NCBI RefSeq assembly: GCF_004564275.1
Contig: NZ_SPDV01000028.1
Span: forward strand, 40,339 to 104,338
Direction: 5' to 3'
Length of the DNA: 64,000 nt
Source: Sphingomonas parva (ex Maeng et al. 2020)
Lineage (GTDB): Bacteria; Pseudomonadota; Alphaproteobacteria; Sphingomonadales; Sphingomonadaceae
In this document: positions 38,001 to 45,133 of the stretch, piece by piece
Numbering within the stretch: position 1 is the stretch's first letter
Layout of the letters: every line of letters begins with the position of its first letter
The notes under the pieces: model-generated
Database searches by the model: none
Seen by the model: the letters and a program-made list of their open reading frames with translations, nothing else
Told to the model about the DNA's origin: nothing
Translations under genes and position numbers: made by a program

Positions 38001-38064
38001 CGGCAGCGTCCGCGGCGGCGTTCCCATGTCCCTTGTCGCGTCCCCCGCCTTCAAGCCCGAATGA
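35053..38064 (+). CDS. GH35 beta-galactosidase (multidomain, secreted)
   Basis: About 1003 residues with a signal peptide (GLTCGAALLLAGTGLA). The TIM barrel starts at WSSEFHYYRLPSPSLW, and FNTVALYFAWGYHSP is typical of GH35. The acid/base Glu197 lies in LHQIENE and the nucleophile Glu303 in AAEFGGGWFDYWG. Several beta-sandwich domains follow, ending with GWNMGQF and a jelly roll. In RG-I degradation it would remove beta-galactose from galactan side chains. Its TGA overlaps an ATG of the next gene (ATGA). It starts 110 bases after GH28, with operator G in between. Confidence 0.9.
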   Translation: MVRGWRTGLTCGAALLLAGTGLAQPPADAPAATAARRDFGRVSFDRHSIILDGKPLVIWSSEFHYYRLPSPSLWRDILQKMKASGFNTVALYFAWGYHSPAPGVYDFSGVRDVDLLLKMAKEEGLYVITRAGPYVNAELSRGGYPGWLVRQNARARTDAPEYLAAADEWLTRINKIIARHQYSDGGGMVILHQIENELLLTNAEQQRYMRHLYDRARADGITVPIFHNDIGRNGRWVPASSPVEGTIKGPSDLYAFDGYPGGSCDVFARPTNGGAAPDWGLYGPGGAKGGASASPDTPGFAAEFGGGWFDYWGSNGTYPCTAIQRGKRYQRVFYGTNLANALTIQSFYMGFGGTSWGWQPAPVVYTSYDYGAAIDEARNLRPKALELKQLGQFVQSFTSLARMDKGPEIKTSSDKVRIRHNVNAETGAHLLFVAHDPSNARSDDAFSFDLETRDGRYRLPQAGTLRLNGFDAKLLIASHDLGAHRLVYSTSELQTQLKGADGDIALLYGRKGEDGETVLRFESAPLVEILEGAAEHAFDPASGDLRLNYRHDGLIRLRVSGGGRPPLMLLIGEEDVAARFWRQDTAGGAILARGPALLRTAALSRGQLSLTGDTREAADLEIWGPRVGRVQLNGRTIGGERTADGHWRSEKPLPEALKIPLPTLLEWRVAAGSPEAQPGFDDSSWLQIGKAGTAATIRPPTGQPAMDMSAHGFHNGDVWYRGRFEGGPDARKIALHYGGGGTGMLQLWLDGRFVGQHELPTGMARPLTHGVAEFTLPPEAQVAGPHVLAVMVRNNGHNWDLEADDAHKEPRGLISVSLSSQSGPSFAVPIAWRIQGNKGGEAIADTVRGPMNNGGQFGERMGWHLPGFADNGWARARLPATQVPPGTTWYRTSFDLGVPKGHDASIGLTIGNPETPRSAVSYRALIFVNGWNMGQFIAHAGPQRTFIVPTGILNPNGRNTLAIAVTSDGASGNGLEQVQLVDLGSVRGGVPMSLVASPAFKPE

Positions 38065-38075
38065 GGATCAGGATC

Positions 38076-39377
38076 ATGCGCTTCCGCCTGCTCGCCGCCG
38101 CCGCCCTTCTCGCCTCCGCCGCTCCCGCGCTCGCGCAGGGCTCGGACGTCGGCCGCCGCTATCCGTCCGAGAAGACCAGCATCGTCGACCGCGTCACCGG
38201 CGTTCCGATCGCCGTGCTGACCTCCGGCCGCTACGCCGATTCGAAGAACTACCCGACCCATCCGCAATGGGCGGCGGACGGCGTCCACATCGTCTTTCGC
38301 TCGGCCGACCGCGATCCGGACGGCACGCCGCAGGCCTTTGCGGTGAACGAGATCACCGGCGACATCATCCAGCTGACCGACGGGCCGGGCACCGGCACCG
38401 GCAGCCTCAATCTCGGCCGACGCTCGAATAAGCTCTATTACATGCGCCGTCCCTCCGAGGACGCGCAGACCCAGCTGATCGAGGTCGACCTCACTCCGCT
38501 TCTCGCCGATTCCGCGGCCGGGACGCTGCGCCCGCAGGGCTATGAGCGGGTCGTCGCGACCCTGCCTAGGGATCATATCGAGGCGGGCGGCTTCACCCTC
38601 GATGCCGACGAGAAGACCGCTTATGTCGGCTTCGACGCGCGGCGCGCCCCACCGCGCCAGCCCGGTCAGCCGGTGCCGCAGGTGCCCGGCGGGCTGCGCG
38701 CCATCGATCTCGCCACCGGCCGCGTCCGCACCGTGATCGAGACTCCGTTCCGGATGGGCCACGTCCAGGCCAATCCGCTGGTGCCGGGCGAGATCCTCTA
38801 TTGCCACGAGACCGGCGGCGACGCCCCACAGCGGATGTGGATCGTCAAGGCCGACGGCAGCGGCAACCGCCCCGTCTTCCACGAGGGGCCGACCGACTGG
38901 GTGACCCACGAGCAGTTCGCCGACGCCAACCACGTCATCTTCAACCTGATGGGCCACAAGCGCGAGCTCAGGAAGGCCGCCACCGGCCTGCTCGTCGTCA
39001 ATCTGCGCGACGACACGATCGAGCATCTCGGTCAGATCCCGATCGAAGAGTTCAAGCGCACCGAGCTCGCCAATTTCACCGATCCCAACATCCCGCAGGA
39101 TGCGTCGAGCACCGGCGGCTATTGGCACAATGCGGTGACCTATGACGGGCGCTGGGCGGCGGGCGATGATTTCGACGGCAACGTCTGGCTGATCGATCGC
39201 AGCAACAACAAGCGCACCCTGCTCACCACCGGCCACAAGATGAAGCCTGACCACACCCATCCGAGCTTCAGCGCCGACGGTCGGCGGATCCTGGTGCAAT
39301 CGGGCATGTTGACCAACGGCAAGAAGCATTCGCTGATGGTGATCCCGATCGCCCCGGTCAGCGACGCGGCCCGTTGA
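38076..39377 (+). CDS. Oligogalacturonate lyase-like protein, PL22, with signal peptide
   Basis: A beta-propeller of about 433 residues. PL22 landmarks are RMGHVQANPL (His229), YCHETGG with RMWIVKADGSGN, DWVTHEQF (His278) and the metal-binding pair in DHTHPSF (His393, His395). PL22 turns unsaturated or saturated digalacturonate into 4-deoxy-L-threo-5-hexosulose uronate. Characterised PL22 enzymes are cytoplasmic; this one has a clear signal peptide (MRFRLLAAAALLASAAPALA), so a periplasmic role is likely. An alternative ATG at 38061 overlaps the GH35 stop and adds five residues. Confidence 0.8.
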   Translation: MRFRLLAAAALLASAAPALAQGSDVGRRYPSEKTSIVDRVTGVPIAVLTSGRYADSKNYPTHPQWAADGVHIVFRSADRDPDGTPQAFAVNEITGDIIQLTDGPGTGTGSLNLGRRSNKLYYMRRPSEDAQTQLIEVDLTPLLADSAAGTLRPQGYERVVATLPRDHIEAGGFTLDADEKTAYVGFDARRAPPRQPGQPVPQVPGGLRAIDLATGRVRTVIETPFRMGHVQANPLVPGEILYCHETGGDAPQRMWIVKADGSGNRPVFHEGPTDWVTHEQFADANHVIFNLMGHKRELRKAATGLLVVNLRDDTIEHLGQIPIEEFKRTELANFTDPNIPQDASSTGGYWHNAVTYDGRWAAGDDFDGNVWLIDRSNNKRTLLTTGHKMKPDHTHPSFSADGRRILVQSGMLTNGKKHSLMVIPIAPVSDAAR

Positions 39378-39408
39378 GCCGCCCGCTCGAGAGATCGGTT
39401 CCCAGAAG

Positions 39409-39490
39409 CCGTTCGCGGCTGACCTTGTCGAAGCCCCGCCCCTTCCTGACAAGCAGAAAGGAAAGGCTTCGACAGGCTCGGCCCGAACGG
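39409..39490. repeat. Dispersed inverted-repeat element, copy 1
   Basis: Arms begin CCGTTCGCGGCTGACCTTG and end in GGCTCGGCCCGAACGG. The inner parts TGTCGAAGCC and GGCTTCGACA are exact complements, so the 82-base unit can form a long hairpin. The same unit recurs at 62785-62869. It occupies the 159-base gap between converging transcription units and may act as a terminator. Nothing else is seen in this gap. Confidence 0.78.
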
Positions 39491-39536
39491 AAGTGGGCGG
39501 GGAGAGTCTCGTAGACTCAGCGCGCCCCTCGCCGCT

Positions 39537-40433
39537 TCAGACCCCGAGGGCGAGCCGGTACACGCGGTCGGCGTTGCGGCCCCACATCGCGCGCTGCTCG
39601 TCCTCGCTGAAGCCGGCGGAGACGTCGACGAAGCTCTCCATCACCTGGGCGAAGGACGCGAACAATCTGTCGGTCGGGAAATCGCTGGCGAACAGCACGC
39701 GCTCGGGCCCGAAGCGATCGATCACCTCGCGCGCGAACGGCCGCATCGTCTCGACCGACCAGGCCCGCTCGATGAAGCCGAAGCCCGACAGCTTGACGAA
39801 GACGTTCGGGAGCGCGGTAAGCCGGCCGATCTCGCGGCGCCACTGATCGGGATCGTCGGCCGGCATGCCGCAATGGTTGAGGATCACCGGCACGGCGGGA
39901 TTGCGCGCGATCGCGACCGCCACGTTGGCGAACTGACCCGGATAGCATTGCAGATCGAACGAGAGGCCGTATCTGCCGAGCAGGTCGAAGCCGCGCTGCC
40001 AGGCCTCGTCTGCGGTGACGTCGCGCTCGCTGTAGGTGCGCTTCGGGTCGGCGTGCCAATTGACGATGTGACGGATGCCGCGGACGTTGCGATGCTCGAC
40101 ATGCGCCGCGAGCAGGCGTTCGACGTCGGGATCGTCGAGCGCGGCGAAGGCGACGATGCCGTTTGGCATCCCGCGCGCCTCGGCCATGTCCTGCAGCCAG
40201 CGGGTCTCGTCGAGCGCCGCACTGGCGGCGGCGCCGGCGTCGACATGGACGAGACCGGCGACATTCCAGCCGGTCGCGTCGCTCAGGTAATCGTCGAGCA
40301 GATAGGTCCGCGCGATCGGCTCGACGCTGCCGTTCGGGCCGTCGTCGGAGAACGGCGGCGCCAGCCAGGGGTAGGAGATGCGCGCCAGGTCCCAGAGATG
40401 GACATGGGCGTCTACGAACGGGATGTCGCGCAT
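39537..40433 (-). CDS. L-rhamnono-1,4-lactonase (amidohydrolase family, LRA2 type)
   Basis: A 298-residue TIM-barrel amidohydrolase of the COG3618 lactonase type. The metal-site motif DAHVHLWD opens the protein. Later blocks are LVHVDAG, GIRHIVNWHADP, ILNHCGMPADD and FASDFPTDR. It should open L-rhamnono-gamma-lactone to L-rhamnonate, the second step of the non-phosphorylating pathway. It is the last gene of the four-gene minus-strand operon dehydratase - hydrolase - dehydrogenase - lactonase. The ATG at 40433 follows GGGAGGAG. Fuconolactonase is the main alternative; the neighbours decide for rhamnose. Confidence 0.83.
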   Translation of the reverse strand: MRDIPFVDAHVHLWDLARISYPWLAPPFSDDGPNGSVEPIARTYLLDDYLSDATGWNVAGLVHVDAGAAASAALDETRWLQDMAEARGMPNGIVAFAALDDPDVERLLAAHVEHRNVRGIRHIVNWHADPKRTYSERDVTADEAWQRGFDLLGRYGLSFDLQCYPGQFANVAVAIARNPAVPVILNHCGMPADDPDQWRREIGRLTALPNVFVKLSGFGFIERAWSVETMRPFAREVIDRFGPERVLFASDFPTDRLFASFAQVMESFVDVSAGFSEDEQRAMWGRNADRVYRLALGV

Positions 40434-40453
40434 CTCTCCTCCCTCGCGGGCGC

Positions 40454-41203
40454 TCAATAGGTCGTCCGGCCGCCCGACGTGTCGAACACGCTCGCAGTGG
40501 TGAAGCTGCATTCCTCGCTGACCATGAAGCAGACCATCGCCGCCGATTCGTGGACCTCGCCGAGCCGGCCCATCGGGATCTTCGAGCGCATGTAATCGAC
40601 CTGGCTCTGGGGGAGCTGCTCGAGGATCGGGCTCTCGAACGTCGCCGGGGTGAGCGAGTTGGCGATCACGCCCTTGCCGGCCAGCTCCTTGCCGAGCGAC
40701 TTGGTGAACCCGATCACGCCGGCCTTCGACGCCGAATAGGCCGAGGCATTGGGATTGCCTTCCTTGCCGGCGACCGAGGCGACGTTGACGATCCGCCCGT
40801 AACCGTTCGCCAGCATGTAGGGCACGATCTCGCGGCAGCAGTAGAAGACGCCGTAGAGGTTGATCTCGACCACCCGCTGGAAGCTGTCGATCGGAAATTC
40901 GTGCACCGGTGCGGTGGCGCCGGTGATGCCGGCGCTAGCGACGAGGATGTCGATCCGGCCGAGCACGCGGTTCGATTCCTCGGCGGCCCGGGCCACCGCC
41001 GCGGCGTCCGAGACGTCGAGCGCGATCGCATGCTCGGCGCCGGTCACCTCGCGGGCGCCGGCGAGATTGTCGGCGCTGAGATCCCAGAGCACGACCCGCC
41101 CGCCCTCGGCGACGATGCGCCGCGCGGTCTCGAGGCCGAGGCCGGACGCACCGCCGGTGACGATCGCGGTTCGGCCGTCGAAGCGGCCCGAATATTTGGT
41201 CAT
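40454..41203 (-). CDS. 2-keto-3-deoxy-L-rhamnonate 4-dehydrogenase (SDR, LRA5 type)
   Basis: A 249-residue short-chain dehydrogenase. The cofactor loop TGGASGLG is near residue 16, and the catalytic Ser, Tyr and Lys lie in NVASVAGKEG and NASAYSASKAG. It ends with DTSGGRTTY. The step is oxidation of L-KDR at C4 to 2,4-diketo-3-deoxy-L-rhamnonate, the substrate of the adjoining hydrolase. The assignment rests on gene order and on the other SDR (44323) being the rhamnose 1-dehydrogenase. The ATG at 41203 is one base beyond the stop of the hydrolase gene, so the two are tightly coupled. Confidence 0.82.
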   Translation of the reverse strand: MTKYSGRFDGRTAIVTGGASGLGLETARRIVAEGGRVVLWDLSADNLAGAREVTGAEHAIALDVSDAAAVARAAEESNRVLGRIDILVASAGITGATAPVHEFPIDSFQRVVEINLYGVFYCCREIVPYMLANGYGRIVNVASVAGKEGNPNASAYSASKAGVIGFTKSLGKELAGKGVIANSLTPATFESPILEQLPQSQVDYMRSKIPMGRLGEVHESAAMVCFMVSEECSFTTASVFDTSGGRTTY

Positions 41204-41204
41204 G

Positions 41205-42074
41205 TCAGGCTGCCTCGTCATTGAGCTTGCGCCAGGCGACGACCTTCTGCCGTTGCTCGCCGAGCTTCGACACGCCGAGGCGCATCTCGTCCCCTTCCCG
41301 GAGGAAGATCTTCTCCGGCTTCTGGCCCTCGCCGACGCCCGGCGGGGTGCCGGTGATCAGCAGGTCGCCGGGATGCAGAGTGATGAAGCGGCTGACGTAG
41401 GCGATGCACTCGGCGACCGGGAAGATCATCGTCGCCGTGTTGCCGGTCTGCATCCTCTTGCCGTTGACGTCGAGGAACATGCCGAGCGCCTGGCAATCGC
41501 CGACCTCGTCGGGCGTGACCAGCCACGGGCCGGTCGGGCCGAACGTGTCGCAGCCCTTGCCCTTGTCCCATTGCGAGCCGAGCTCCTTCTGGAAGCAGCG
41601 CTCCGACACGTCGTTGACCAGCACGTAGCCGGCGACGTGATCGAGCGCTTCGGCCTGCTCGACGTAGCGGCAGGTCTTGCCGATGATCACGCCGAGCTCG
41701 ACCTCCCAGTCGGTCTTCTCCGAGCCGCGCGGCAGCATCACCTCGTCGTTCGGGCCGGTCAGGCAGGAGATCGCCTTGGTGAAGAAGATCGGCTCGGGCG
41801 GAGGCTCGAGGCCGGCCTCGCGGGCATGGTCGGCATAATTGAGGCCGATCGCGATGAACTTGCCGATGCCGTTCACCGGCACGCCGTAGCGCGGCTCGCC
41901 CTCGACCCGCGGCAGCGAGGCGGGATCGATTGCCTTCAGCCGGGCGATGCCGGCGAGCGTGACCTCGGCCGGAGTGATGTCGGCGACGTGACCGGAAAGA
42001 TCGCGAATGTGTCCGTCGGCATCGAGCAGGCCCGGCTTTTCCTGGCCCGGCGGGCCGTAGCGCAGCAGCTTCAT
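41205..42074 (-). CDS. 2,4-diketo-3-deoxy-L-rhamnonate hydrolase (FAH family, LRA6 type)
   Basis: A 289-residue fumarylacetoacetate-hydrolase-family enzyme. The active-site region runs from FIAIGLNYADHA through IFFTKAISCLTGPND to the acidic metal ligands in TDWEVELGVIIGK and NDVSERCFQ, and it ends GTPPGVGEG and LREGDEMRL. Its length equals the Sphingomonas LRA6 enzyme, which splits diketo-deoxyrhamnonate into pyruvate and L-lactate. It lies 16 bases after the dehydratase. The lactate would be taken up by lldD at 138. A fuconate-pathway homologue is possible, but the neighbours are rhamnose-specific. Confidence 0.87.
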   Translation of the reverse strand: MKLLRYGPPGQEKPGLLDADGHIRDLSGHVADITPAEVTLAGIARLKAIDPASLPRVEGEPRYGVPVNGIGKFIAIGLNYADHAREAGLEPPPEPIFFTKAISCLTGPNDEVMLPRGSEKTDWEVELGVIIGKTCRYVEQAEALDHVAGYVLVNDVSERCFQKELGSQWDKGKGCDTFGPTGPWLVTPDEVGDCQALGMFLDVNGKRMQTGNTATMIFPVAECIAYVSRFITLHPGDLLITGTPPGVGEGQKPEKIFLREGDEMRLGVSKLGEQRQKVVAWRKLNDEAA

Positions 42075-42090
42075 CGGGAAAGCGCCTTTC

Positions 42091-43275
42091 TTAGTGGGTG
42101 TAGGGGCGGTGGAGGGCGATGTCGCGGTTGAGCTCGACTCCGAAACCGGGCCGGTCGAGCGCCGAGGCGCGCATCCGGCCGTTCTCGGGGATCGGCTCGC
42201 CGAGCAGCTGCGGGTGGAACATCGGCACCACCTCGTCGGCCTTCGGCGCCATCATCAGGAATTCCGCGAACGGGCTGTTATGCCGCGTGATCACGAAGTG
42301 ATAGGAATAGACCGACGAGCCGTGCGGCACGACGAGCTTGCCGCGGGCGTCCGCCAACGCCGAGATCTTGATCAGCTCGGTGACGCCGCCGCACCAGCCG
42401 ACGTCGGGCTGGATGATGTCGCAGCAATCCATCTCGAGCAGCATGCGGAAGCCCCAGCGCGTCGCCTCGTGCTCGCCAGTGGTGACCAGCATGCCGGTCG
42501 GCGCGTTGCGCTTGAGCTCGGCATAGCCCCAATAATCGTCGGGGCTCAAAGCCTCCTCGATCCACTTCAGGCCATGCTCGTGCGCTCGCTGGGCGAGGCG
42601 GGTCGCGTAGTTGACGTCGAGCGCCATCCAGCAATCGAGCATCAGCCAGAAATCGGGGCCGACCCGGCTGCGCATCTCGGCGAGCTCGGCGATGTTCCTA
42701 TGCAGCCCCTCCTCGCCCTCCGCGGGACCGTGGTGGAGCGGCATCTTGCCGCCGATGAAGCCCATCTGCTGGGCAAGATCGGGCCGTGCGCCGGTGGCGT
42801 AGAATTGCAGCTCGTCGCGCACCGCGCCGCCGAGCATGTGGTAGACCGGCTCGCCGCGCAGCTTGCCGAGCAGGTCCCAGAGCGCGAGGTCGACGCCGGA
42901 CAGGGCGTTCACCACCAGGCCCTTACGTCCATAATATTGGGTCGAGAAGTACATCTGGTCCCAGATCTTCTCATATTCGGTCGGGCTGCGGCCCTCGAGG
43001 AAGCGGGCAAGGTGCTTCTCGACGATGTAGCAGGCGGGCTCGCCGCCGGTGGTGACGGCGAAGCCGATCGTGCCGTCGGTGGCCTCGATCTCGACCACCA
43101 GGGTGCCGAGCACGTTGATCCCGAAGCTCTGCCGGCTCTGGCGATATTCGGGATAGCGGCTCATCGGGGTGGCGATGTGATCGTCGATCCAGTGCCCCTC
43201 GCCCTGATCGTGATAGTCGGCGCCCCCGCCGCGAACGACGAACGCCCGCACATGCGCGATCTTCGGCAAGTTCAT
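42091..43275 (-). CDS. rhmD: L-rhamnonate dehydratase (enolase superfamily)
   Basis: A 394-residue enzyme that follows the E. coli RhmD/YfaW pattern almost throughout: [57 protein letters not shown]. Metal ligands are Asp214, Glu240 and Glu268, and the catalytic His lies in [10 protein letters not shown]. It dehydrates L-rhamnonate to 2-keto-3-deoxy-L-rhamnonate. It is first in its operon, preceded by GGGAGAGG and by operator H 37 bases upstream, and is divergent from iclR. Confidence 0.95.
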   Translation of the reverse strand: MNLPKIAHVRAFVVRGGGADYHDQGEGHWIDDHIATPMSRYPEYRQSRQSFGINVLGTLVVEIEATDGTIGFAVTTGGEPACYIVEKHLARFLEGRSPTEYEKIWDQMYFSTQYYGRKGLVVNALSGVDLALWDLLGKLRGEPVYHMLGGAVRDELQFYATGARPDLAQQMGFIGGKMPLHHGPAEGEEGLHRNIAELAEMRSRVGPDFWLMLDCWMALDVNYATRLAQRAHEHGLKWIEEALSPDDYWGYAELKRNAPTGMLVTTGEHEATRWGFRMLLEMDCCDIIQPDVGWCGGVTELIKISALADARGKLVVPHGSSVYSYHFVITRHNSPFAEFLMMAPKADEVVPMFHPQLLGEPIPENGRMRASALDRPGFGVELNRDIALHRPYTH

Positions 43276-43311
43276 GCTGGCGGCCTCTCCCTCAACAGCC
43301 TATGGAAATCC

Positions 43312-43340
43312 CACATGTTGGGAAGCTATCTGGAACGGTG
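43312..43340. promoter_or_regulatory. 29-bp palindromic operator, copy H (upstream of rhmD)
   Basis: Half-site CACATGTTGGGA, five-base spacer, half-site TCTGGAACGGTG. The left half is excellent and the right half is degraded. It is in the intergenic region shared with iclR, 102 bases from copy I. Confidence 0.6.
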
Positions 43341-43441
43341 AACGCGGAGCAGGAGGAACGCCGCACGCAAAGCACAGGTCCTTCCGCCTCCCGCCCGAAC
43401 GATCGCTTCTCCGACCGGGGTAAATTCCGGCTTGGCTTTTC

Positions 43442-43470
43442 CACAATATGGGATAGAGTATTACGTGATG
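43442..43470. promoter_or_regulatory. 29-bp palindromic operator, copy I (over the iclR start)
   Basis: Half-site CACAATATGGGA, five-base spacer, half-site TATTACGTGATG. The right half includes the predicted iclR start codon, which suggests strong autoregulation by steric block, or that the true start lies further downstream. Confidence 0.7.
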
Positions 43471-44313
43471 AGACAGGGGACGTCAATTCGCCGCGACGAT
43501 GCGGAGCAGGAAAATTCGGCTAAGGCCAGTCGCGGGCCGTCCGGCAGCCAGACGCTGCTGCGCGGCCTCGATGTGCTCGAAGGCGTGGCGGAAGGGCCGG
43601 CCTCGCTCGGCGAGCTCGCCACCCGGCTCGGCCTGACCCGGAGCACCACCCATCGCCTTGCCAACGCGCTGATCGAGCGCCGCTATCTGACGCTCGTGCC
43701 CGGCCGCGGCTACCAGCTCGGGCCGAAGCTGCTCGAGCTCGGCTTCCAGGCGCAGCAGCAGGCCGACCTGGTGCAGATCGCGCGCCCGCGGCTCGAGGCT
43801 TTGGCCGAGCAGACCGAGGACACGGTGCATCTCGGCGTCCTCGACGGCGACCGCGCGCTCTATCTCGACAAGATCCCGGGCCGACGCCGCATCGTGATCA
43901 GCAGCCGGGTCGGCGACCGCCACCCCCTCACCTCCACCGGCCTCGGCAAGGCGCTGCTGCTCGACGAGGGCCAGCAACGCTGGAAGGCGCTGTTCGAAGG
44001 CGACCAGAAGACGTCGAGCGTCCATGCCGATTACGCGACCTGGCTGGAGCGGATGAGCGGTTATGTCGAGGCCGGCCGGGCCTACGATCTCGAGGAGAAT
44101 GAGGATCAGATCCGCTGCGTCGCGGCGCCGATCCGCGATGCCAGCGGCAATATCCTCGGCGCGATCAGCGTGTCGAGCGCCGCCCAGTACATGGACGACG
44201 AACGGATGGAGTCGCTGACCCACGACGTCGTCGCGACCGCCAACACGATCAGCGGGGAGCTCGGCTGGAATCCGGACGCCGCGCCGGCCGGGCGGGGGCG
44301 CCGCCAGAAATAG
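43468..44313 (+). CDS. IclR-family transcriptional regulator
   Basis: A 281-residue regulator. The N-terminal winged helix (about 25-90) contains LRGLDVLEGVAEGPASLGEL and LTRSTTHRLANALIERRYL. The effector domain (100-260) shows DTVHLGVLDGDRALYLDKI, a segment RHPLTSTGLGKALL near the ligand pocket, and CVAAPIRDASGNILGAISV. It is divergent from the rhamnonate operon and first in its own operon with rhamnose 1-dehydrogenase. By position it is the best candidate to bind the ten-copy palindrome. The effector could be rhamnose, rhamnonate, KDR or a galacturonate product. There is no strong ribosome site before the ATG. Confidence 0.9.
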   Translation: MRQGTSIRRDDAEQENSAKASRGPSGSQTLLRGLDVLEGVAEGPASLGELATRLGLTRSTTHRLANALIERRYLTLVPGRGYQLGPKLLELGFQAQQQADLVQIARPRLEALAEQTEDTVHLGVLDGDRALYLDKIPGRRRIVISSRVGDRHPLTSTGLGKALLLDEGQQRWKALFEGDQKTSSVHADYATWLERMSGYVEAGRAYDLEENEDQIRCVAAPIRDASGNILGAISVSSAAQYMDDERMESLTHDVVATANTISGELGWNPDAAPAGRGRRQK

Positions 44314-44322
44314 GAGACTGAA

Positions 44323-45090
44323 TTGACCAAGCTGCTCGAAGGCAAGACCGTTCTCGTCACCGGCGCCTCGGCCGGGATCGGCCGCGCCGCCGCGATCGGC
44401 GCGGCCCGCCACGGCGCCGACGTCGCGATCAACTTCTCGCGCGACGTCGCCGGGGCGGAGAGCGCGGTCGCCGAGATCGAGAAGCTCGGCCAGCGCGGCC
44501 TCGCGGTGAAGGGCGACGTCTCCGATCCCGAGACCGCGACGGACTTCGTCGCGCGTGCGGTCGAGGCGTTCGGCAAGGTCGACGTGTTCGTCAACAACGC
44601 CGGCATCTGCCCCTTCCACGCCTTCCTCGACATGCCGGTCGAGACGTTCGAGCGGACGATGCGGGTGAACCTCCACGGCGCCTATTTCATGGTCCAGGCG
44701 GCGGCCAACCAGATGGTGAAGCAGGGCCATGGCGGCGCGATCATCGCGGTGAGCTCGATCTCGGCGTTGGTCGGCGGCGAGTATCAGACCCATTATACGC
44801 CGACCAAGGCGGGCCTTCATTCGCTGATGCAATCGACCGCCATCGCGCTCGGCAGATACGGCATCCGCTGCAACTCGGTGCTGCCCGGCACGATCCTGAC
44901 CGACATCAACAAGGACGATCTCGCCGACGACGAGAAGCGCAGGTACATGGAAGGTCGGGTGCCGCTCGGCCGGCTCGGCCAGCCCGACGACCTCGAGGGC
45001 CCGATCGTGTTCCTCGCCTCCGATCTCGCCAGATACGTCACCGGCGCCTCGCTGCTGGTCGACGGCGGCGCCTTCGTGAACCTCCAATAG
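44323..45090 (+). CDS. L-rhamnose 1-dehydrogenase (SDR, LRA1 type)
   Basis: A 255-residue short-chain dehydrogenase very like the Azotobacter and Sphingomonas L-rhamnose dehydrogenases. TGASAGIGRAAA binds NAD(P). NNAGICPFHAFLDMP is typical of this enzyme, and the catalytic residues lie in AVSSISALVGGE and THYTPTKAGLHSLMQS. The end DGGAFVNLQ is also characteristic. It oxidises L-rhamnose to L-rhamnono-lactone. The start is TTG at 44323, with AGGAG overlapping the iclR stop codon, so expression is coupled to the regulator. Confidence 0.92.
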   Translation: MTKLLEGKTVLVTGASAGIGRAAAIGAARHGADVAINFSRDVAGAESAVAEIEKLGQRGLAVKGDVSDPETATDFVARAVEAFGKVDVFVNNAGICPFHAFLDMPVETFERTMRVNLHGAYFMVQAAANQMVKQGHGGAIIAVSSISALVGGEYQTHYTPTKAGLHSLMQSTAIALGRYGIRCNSVLPGTILTDINKDDLADDEKRRYMEGRVPLGRLGQPDDLEGPIVFLASDLARYVTGASLLVDGGAFVNLQ

Positions 45091-45133
45091 GCCCGGCGCG
45101 ACGCGGGAGTCGCCCTGACGGGGAGAGAGGCCG

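Noticed and set aside
39378..39536. Possible CRISPR-like or insertion-sequence remnant
   Set aside because: There is a single inverted unit with no spacer series, no transposase and no target-site duplication; it matches the dispersed repeat at 62785 instead.
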